DNA of 64,000 bases from Chrysoporthe austroafricana (lineage: Eukaryota; Ascomycota; Sordariomycetes; Diaporthales; Cryphonectriaceae): positions 62,001 to 126,000 of the forward strand of contig JYIP02000006.1 of NCBI GenBank assembly GCA_001051155.2, read 5' to 3'. The translations under genes and the position numbers were made by a program. This document shows, in pieces, positions 58,200 through 64,000 of this stretch (positions are counted from its first letter, which is position 1; every line of letters starts with the position of its first letter). The notes below the pieces were generated by a model that ran no database searches, was not told the origin of the DNA, and was given only the letters and a program-made list of their open reading frames with translations.

Positions 58200-59507
58200 T
58201 TATTCTGCCACCAACGGCTCCCTCACAACGCCAAATCGGTCATCCAACCACTGAAAGGTTTTCTGCGCGGAGTAGCCGAAGGCACCGACCTTAGCTTGCA
58301 ATCCTCCGAAGGCTATGTCATGGGAAATCCACTTCTCCTTGTCGACTCCGTCCTTGAGACTCGTGAGGCTAGCATAAATCTTGTCCGTAGTAGTCGCCGG
58401 GTCAAACAGCCAGCTAGCCCCTGCTCCAGTGACTAGCGTTGGACACTTTACGCCGGCTAGATACTCTGTCCCGTCGGGATTAAGCAGCGTGTACGAGGTG
58501 AAACTTCGCATGATGTCGGCCTCGGTCGACGTGCCAGTGGCCCACTTGAGATGATTGAATTCCCAGCGTGCCTGAAAATCGAGTTTCTGCAAGGTCCTCA
58601 GGATAAAATTAAACGCACTGTCGGACAGCCAACCGTTCATAAAGCCGTTGAAGAGGGGGCCCGGCATCCTCCCGCCGACAAAGCTCGCCAGACTGTAGAA
58701 TCCATCCACGCTGACGCACGCCTTGATCCGTTCGTCTGCGGCGGCCCGCAAGGCGAAGTACCCTCCCATCGAAGCGCCAGTGACGGCGATGTGGTCAAGA
58801 TCAAGTTCGAGATCTGCATGCTGGGCGGCGAAGTAGAAGAGGTGATCCAGGACCGCGCTGGTGACGACCTCCCAGTCCGGGCGCATCGGCAGCTTATCGC
58901 GGCGAAGAACGATGCCCTGACCCGGTCCCTCGAATGTGACAACTGCGTAGCCCACCTCTGGTCCGAAAGCTGGGTTGACGAAGTACACTTCTTCCTGCGT
59001 GGAATCACCACCGCCAGAGTTGAGGAGGATGGGGATTTTTCGGCCGGGGATGCGTCTGGAACATTCTGGCAGATACAGGTAGCCCGGCAGCTTGATTCCA
59101 TTCTCGTACGGGATCTCCAGGAAGAATGTCGCACCGGCTCGGTATTGGACTCCCTTGCGGAAGTTCGCAATGGCATGCTCGATCGTGGGGAGAACGCGCT
59201 CATCCTTTCCAATGGGGCCTTCATTCAACATGAACTGGGCCGCACGAAGGTAATTAGACGATCTCAAGTAAGCCCGCCGCGCACCTACTCTGTCACCTGC
59301 TTCCTCGGCCTCCCTCGCTATTCCCTCAGCCTTCTTCCCGACGTCACAGAAGGCAGAAAACCATGACTCCGGATCCAAATCCTTGATTTTAGCTACCGCT
59401 TCCAGTGCCTCTCCTATCTCCGCCCCTTCATGTGGTGCCATTGCCAAGAGGCGCAGGTACTCAAAATTGAAAAAGGCGGACTTGAAGAAAGTGTGCATCA
59501 AAGCCAT
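58200..59507 (-). CDS. Alpha/beta hydrolase, Ayg1/polyketide-transferase (AF380-like) group
   Basis: 435 residues, uninterrupted. Start at 59507 (MALMHTFF); the frame continues upstream to 59591 but family length supports 59507. The N-terminal helical cap domain is followed by the hydrolase fold: strand PGRKIPILLNSGGGDSTQEE (oxyanion region), FEGPGQG, nucleophile elbow TGASMGGYFALR (Ser), and LFDPATTTDK (probable acid Asp). Where relatives carry the catalytic His (usually a GA..HCQ.GA-type segment), this protein reads FGGLQAKVGA, so the His appears to be Gln. Relatives release or transfer polyketides. In fumagillin biosynthesis AF380 transfers the PKS product to the terpene alcohol, which would fit its place divergent from the PKS gene. 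Confidence 0.9.
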   Translation of the reverse strand: MALMHTFFKSAFFNFEYLRLLAMAPHEGAEIGEALEAVAKIKDLDPESWFSAFCDVGKKAEGIAREAEEAGDRVGARRAYLRSSNYLRAAQFMLNEGPIGKDERVLPTIEHAIANFRKGVQYRAGATFFLEIPYENGIKLPGYLYLPECSRRIPGRKIPILLNSGGGDSTQEEVYFVNPAFGPEVGYAVVTFEGPGQGIVLRRDKLPMRPDWEVVTSAVLDHLFYFAAQHADLELDLDHIAVTGASMGGYFALRAAADERIKACVSVDGFYSLASFVGGRMPGPLFNGFMNGWLSDSAFNFILRTLQKLDFQARWEFNHLKWATGTSTEADIMRSFTSYTLLNPDGTEYLAGVKCPTLVTGAGASWLFDPATTTDKIYASLTSLKDGVDKEKWISHDIAFGGLQAKVGAFGYSAQKTFQWLDDRFGVVREPLVAE

Positions 59508-60082
59508 GTTCGACTCGCGGGGTTTGATCGGGTGAGAGCACGGTCGTGAATAAAGCATAAGAAAGAGCAGTCGAACGGCTCGAAATTCCACTTAATCTCA
59601 AATCAACTTTGGTCCAAAAGTGCTTCAAGTCGGGAGTTTCAGGAAACCGAAATGCGAAGCATCACCACAGTTGTGCAATTCGCTGTAAAGTAGCTATCAG
59701 GTGCGATGCACAGTGCCCATTGAACCTGAAGGCTGGTGTACAAGGCTCGGTCGCTCCTCATGTGACGCTCACAACTCGGCCGAGGCCTACTTGAGCATCC
59801 TTTCGGAAGCCATTCGGGCGGCAACTACCTGCTGAGGCATATCGGAGCTGTTTTCGGTTCATACTGGTAATTGTTCGGTCGGGTTTTCAATTGGCACGCA
59901 TAGTATCTTAACTAGCCTACTCACTCTTGGCTAGCCTGTGTCAATAACTCTTACGATGTGTCCTCTGGGGAGATTCTGAACAGCTAGGGCGACACTCTAT
60001 GTTAAGTTCTGCGAGGCACTCTCTCTCCTTACTCACCTGCTGATTATTCATCCTGTTATTCTGCATTGTGTCGCTGAAAAAT
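59508..60082. promoter_or_regulatory. Divergent promoter, hydrolase / PKS
   Basis: 575 bp between start codons. Contains the palindrome CTCGGCCGAG (59775-59784) and further CGG words (ATCGGAGC, TTTCGGTTC, TTCGGTCGGG; about 59840-59882) suited to a Zn2Cys6 factor. Confidence 0.5.
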
Positions 60083-63000
60083 ATGACGTACAGGCACCCA
60101 CCAAAGGAACCTATTGCGATCATTGGCGCTGGCTGCCGGCAAGTTTCGTATAGAGCCCGGCGTGAAGGACAGCCTTGCTGATTGTTTCCCATACAGATTC
60201 CCGGGAAATGCGACCTCTCCATCAAAGCTGTGGGACTTGCTCCACGCGCCTCGAGATCTGAGAAAAGCGATCCCTTCCGAGTCACGCTTCCATGCGGAGG
60301 GTTTCTACCACCCCAACGGCGAGTACCATGGCTGCAGCAACGTCACCAAATCGTACTTCATCGAGGAGGACCCGAGGCTTTTCGACTGCGGATTCTTCAG
60401 CATCGCCCCTCGGGAGGCCGAATCCATCGATCCGCAGCAACGTGTGCTGCTTGAGACGGTGTATGAGGCCATGGAAAACGCGGGCCTGACTTTGCAGGGC
60501 CTCAAAGGAAGCCAAACGTCAGCTTATGTTGGCGCCATGTCGGCTGATTACACGGATACCCAGACGCGGGACCTTGAGGACATGTCTCAATACATGATCA
60601 CGGGTACTTCGCGCGCCCTCCTTGCCAACCGTTTGTCGTACTTTTTCGACTGGCACGGGCCATCCATCTCGGTCGACACGGCATGCTCCTCGAGCTTGGC
60701 AGCGGTGCATCTCGGTGTCCAAAGTCTCCGGAACGGCGAGTGTACCATGTCGTGCGTGGCAGGTTCCAACTTAATCATGGGACCTGATGCCTATGTTGCG
60801 GCCACAAGCCTCCACTTGCTCTCGCCCTCGGGCAGGTCGCAGATGTGGGACCAGGCAGCCGATGGGTATGCCCGTGGCGAGGGTGTCTGTGCCTTCTTTC
60901 TGAAGACGCTCTCCCAGGCCCTCAAGGATGGGGACCGGATCGATGCCCTCATCAGAGAAACTTGCGTCAACTCGGACGGCCGTACGGTGGGCATCGCCTT
61001 GCCCAGTGCCGAGGCGCAGGCTGCATGTATTAGCACGACTTACAAGAATGCCGGCCTCGACCTGCTGAGGACGGAAGATCGACCGCAGTATGTTGAAGCA
61101 CACGGTGAGTTACTTGCCACTAGGCCGCCATGTCATAATCGAGTGCGGGAGCTGACGAAATGTAGGCACTGGCACACAAGCTGGAGACCCAAGAGAGGCG
61201 TCCGCGTTGAGCCAAGTGTTTTTCCCACCTGGCCACGATCACGACGACCGGCCCAATCTGATTGTGGGATCAATCAAAACCATTATCGGCCACACAGAAG
61301 GAAGTATGTGCATAGAGACCTTGATTTTGATGGATATAACCCTGGAAAGCATATGCTGATGTAAAATGCTTTAGCTGCTGGTGTCGCCGCCATGTTGAAG
61401 ACACTTCTCTCCATGCAAAATAACACGATTCCGCCGAATCAACATCTTCACAACCTTAATCGTAGCGTTAGACCTTTCTACAAAAAGCTCCGAATTCCTA
61501 CAGATCCACAGAAATGGCCCCCTGTTCCGCCTGGTCAGCCGCTTCGGGCGAGTGTGAACGGGTTTGGGAGTGGTGGGACAAACTGTAAGTGGCCTACCTT
61601 CCGAAAATTGGGATAAACTTGGCGCACTCAAAGCTGATGCGGCACAGGTCACGCCATCATGGAAAGTTATGTTCCGGAGATTCATGATCACGGGCCATGG
61701 GGCTGGAAGAATGCGCTGGCACATACAAGGCCCAAGGCCATACCCCCCGACAATGTTGGATTCACTCCAAGTCCCATAGTCTTCTCAGCTGTCTCCGAGC
61801 CAACCTTGGTTGCAATGCTGGAGAGATATTCGCATTACTTGGAGACTACCAAGAGCGATCTGTCCATGCAACGCCTGGCAGCGACTCTTCACACGCACCG
61901 CTCGACCCTGCCGGTCCGTATCGCCTTTCCCGCCAGCAGCTCAAGGCAAGACTTACTCGAGGCAATCGACACACAGCTGTCCAATGTGCGAGCAAGTCCA
62001 GGCACAGAGATCGGCACCCGTCCCCCAGCCATCGAACTTGATGAGGCCAGACGTCCTCGCATCCTCGGCATCTTCACCGGACAAGGTGCGCAGTGGCCCG
62101 GAATGGGCCAGAGCCTTATGCGCACGTGCGTCTTGTTCAGAGAGACCATACAGCTCATGGAGGCGTCGCTGGCAGCGCTGCCAGACCCTCCGGCCTGGTC
62201 GCTCACAGACGAGCTCATGGCGCCGCCCGCCACCTCCCGCATGAGCAACACCGAGCTGTCGCAGCCCCTCTGCGCGGCGGTCCAAGTAGGCCTGTGCCGG
62301 GTGCTCGCCCGAGCCGGCATCACATTTCACACGGTGGTCGGTCACTCTGGGGGAGAAATCGGCGCCGCGTACGCTGCGGGAAGGATCTCCGAGTCGGACG
62401 CGGTGAGGATCGCCTACTACCGCGGCATTGTGTGCAAGCTCGCGGTCGGTGCGGATGGCAGGCGAGGCGCCATGATCGCCGTCGGGTTCGGCTACCAAGA
62501 GGGTCTCGATTTCTGCTCGGCCGCGAAGATGCACGGTCGACTGACGGTGGCGGCGAGTAACTCGTCCAAGAGCGTGACACTCTCCGGCGACGAGGATGCC
62601 GTGCAGGAGGCGAAGCAGATCCTGGACGAGCAAGGCCTGTTTAATCGCGTGCTCAAGGTAGACACAGCCTATCACTCGCACCACATGGCACTTTGTGCGG
62701 AGCCCTACACTGCCCAGCTCAAGAAGTGTGACATTCAACCGAGACAGGGTAATGTTACTACCGCTTGGGTTTCGAGTGTATATGAAAATTGCCGCACCAT
62801 CACGTCCGAGAACGACACCGACCTGCGGGCCGAGTACTGGGCTGACAATTTGCGTGGGAGGGTGCTCTTCTCACAAGCACTCGAACGTGCCTTGGATGAC
62901 GGCAGAGGCTCTCTCGACCTCGCGCTGGAAGTTGGGCCCCACCCGGCCTTGAGAGGCCCGTCACTGGAGACAATGAGAGTGCAGTGGGGTTATGAGATCC

Positions 63001-64000
63001 CCTACTCTGGTGTGCTTGATCGGAAGGCTGACGATATCTCGGCACTTAGTGCCGCTCTCGGTCTCGTTTGGACGCACCTGGGACCCAATTGTGTCAACTT
63101 CGGTGGCTACGACTCCATATTCAGCAGAGACAGCATCGATCCGACTCCTCTGTCTGATTTACCAACCTATCCCTGGGACCACAAGCAGGTCCTGTATCGG
63201 GAATCACGGCTCAACAAGAAGATTCGGTCGAGAACGGAGAGACCCCATGAGCTTCTTGGCAAGAGGACTCCAGATGACGCCGATTATGAGCCGAGGTGGC
63301 GCAACATTTTCAAGCTAGATGAGATACCCTGGCTGCGAGACCACCGCGTCCAGGACCGAAACATTCTTCCTGCCGCTGCATATGTGGTCATGGCTTTGGA
63401 GGCCGCCCAGACCATCAGCAGGGGCAAGAATGTGGAGAGCATAGAGCTTACGAACATCGCCATCTTACGACCAATTGTCCTAGATGAGTCGTCTGGGGGC
63501 ACAGAGACGCTGTTGTCGCTCCGCACTAGTCTGGACGCCGGCAAGGTCGAAAAAAATGCCATCTTGGCAGACTTCAGCCTGAGTGCCAGCACAGTCGAGG
63601 ACAAGCACTTGAGGACTGTTGCCACGGGACAGATACGCATCTCTCTCGCAGACGACAAGCCCGAGGATCCAGCCTTGTTTCCTGCCAGATCAGCCGAATC
63701 GCCGTCTGAGCTGTTACCGGTGCAGGTCGACCAATTCTACAATGAACTGCGCGACATAGGCCTGATCTACAACGGCCCGTTCAGAGCCATCACCTCGGCA
63801 GCAAGGCGGTTGGACATGGCTTCCGCCACGGTAGCCATCGATGGGGAGGTGGCAGGGTCCATGTCAATCCATCCGACGTGGCTTGATGCCTGCTTCCAGA
63901 CATTCTTTGCTGCATTTTCCGCTAATGGAGATGCATCTCTGTGGACTGCCTTCATGCCGACGACTATTGGTCGCATGACCTTCTTGCCAGCATCACCAAA
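60083..64000 (+). CDS. Highly reducing type I polyketide synthase (KS-AT-DH..., cut by window edge)
   Basis: Exons 60083-60138, 60197-61104, 61166-61303, 61375-61584, 61648 to beyond 64000. The first intron has a GC donor (GCAAGT...ACAG); the rest are GT-AG. About 1,220 codons are visible. KS: GAGCRFPGN, active-site Cys in VDTACSSS, His in EAHGTGT and [19 protein letters not shown], nucleophile [24 protein letters not shown], where the usual HxxxGxxxxP has Asp for Gly, and LDACFQ with the second catalytic Asp. Downstream domains (expected CMeT, ER, KR, ACP) lie outside. An HR-PKS builds a reduced or polyene chain; fumagillin's PKS makes the decatetraenedioate side chain. No NRPS module is visible. 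Confidence 0.92.

Noticed and set aside
58551..59366. Plus-strand 271-codon ORF opposite the hydrolase
   Set aside because: The minus-strand frame has the full alpha/beta hydrolase motifs; this one has none.
61953..62738. Minus-strand 261-codon ORF in the PKS
   Set aside because: Antisense to the AT domain, whose motifs and reading frame are continuous on the plus strand.

Overview
The window is filamentous ascomycete DNA. Genes carry short (53-106 bp) GT-AG introns, there is a Zn2Cys6 regulator, and transposons show the C-to-T/G-to-A decay of repeat-induced point mutation (RIP). It has two contrasting halves.

1-32.4 kb is a gene-poor, very AT-rich transposon graveyard. I resolve several Ty3/Gypsy chromovirus-type LTR elements of one superfamily: D (plus strand, 3' part only), A (6418-14099), C (14645-29424) carrying a complete nested copy B (19594-26917), and the 5' end of E (to 30481). 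A, B and C have matched 5-bp target duplications. All coding sequence in them is broken by stops and D-to-N, H-to-Y and C-to-Y type changes. Two short elements with about 128-bp terminal direct repeats (5630-6148 and 29549-30001) look like TRIMs. A LINE ORF1 remnant (30790-32740) is split by an inverted-repeat element. No intact host gene is visible here.

33-64 kb has normal base composition and holds a secondary-metabolite cluster running off the right edge. From left to right: an AflR-like Zn2Cys6 factor; a small EthD-domain protein; a truncated O-methyltransferase and a truncated NmrA-like reductase meeting head to head; a class I SAM methyltransferase; a divergent pair of methionine aminopeptidases (type 2 on minus, type 1 on plus); a pogo/Fot1-type DNA transposon inserted at the end of a decayed acyl-CoA synthetase; two cytochromes P450; a seven-exon UbiA-superfamily membrane protein; a flavin monooxygenase-methyltransferase fusion; a small DUF1772-like membrane protein; an alpha/beta hydrolase of the Ayg1/polyketide-transferase type; and the first about 1,220 codons (KS-AT-DH) of a highly reducing polyketide synthase.

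The combination of UbiA-type terpene cyclase, P450, reducing PKS, polyketide-transferase-like hydrolase and both MetAP types is the logic of the fumagillin/ovalicin meroterpenoids. There a bergamotene-derived core is oxidised by P450s, esterified with a PKS-made acid, and the producer carries extra copies of the drug target MetAP. The monooxygenase-methyltransferase fusion resembles PsoF of the pseurotin pathway, which is interleaved with fumagillin genes in Aspergillus fumigatus. The gene order differs, several fumagillin genes are not in the window, and other genes are added, so the product may be a new relative. Exon boundaries were inferred by hand from splice sites, reading phase and family motifs.
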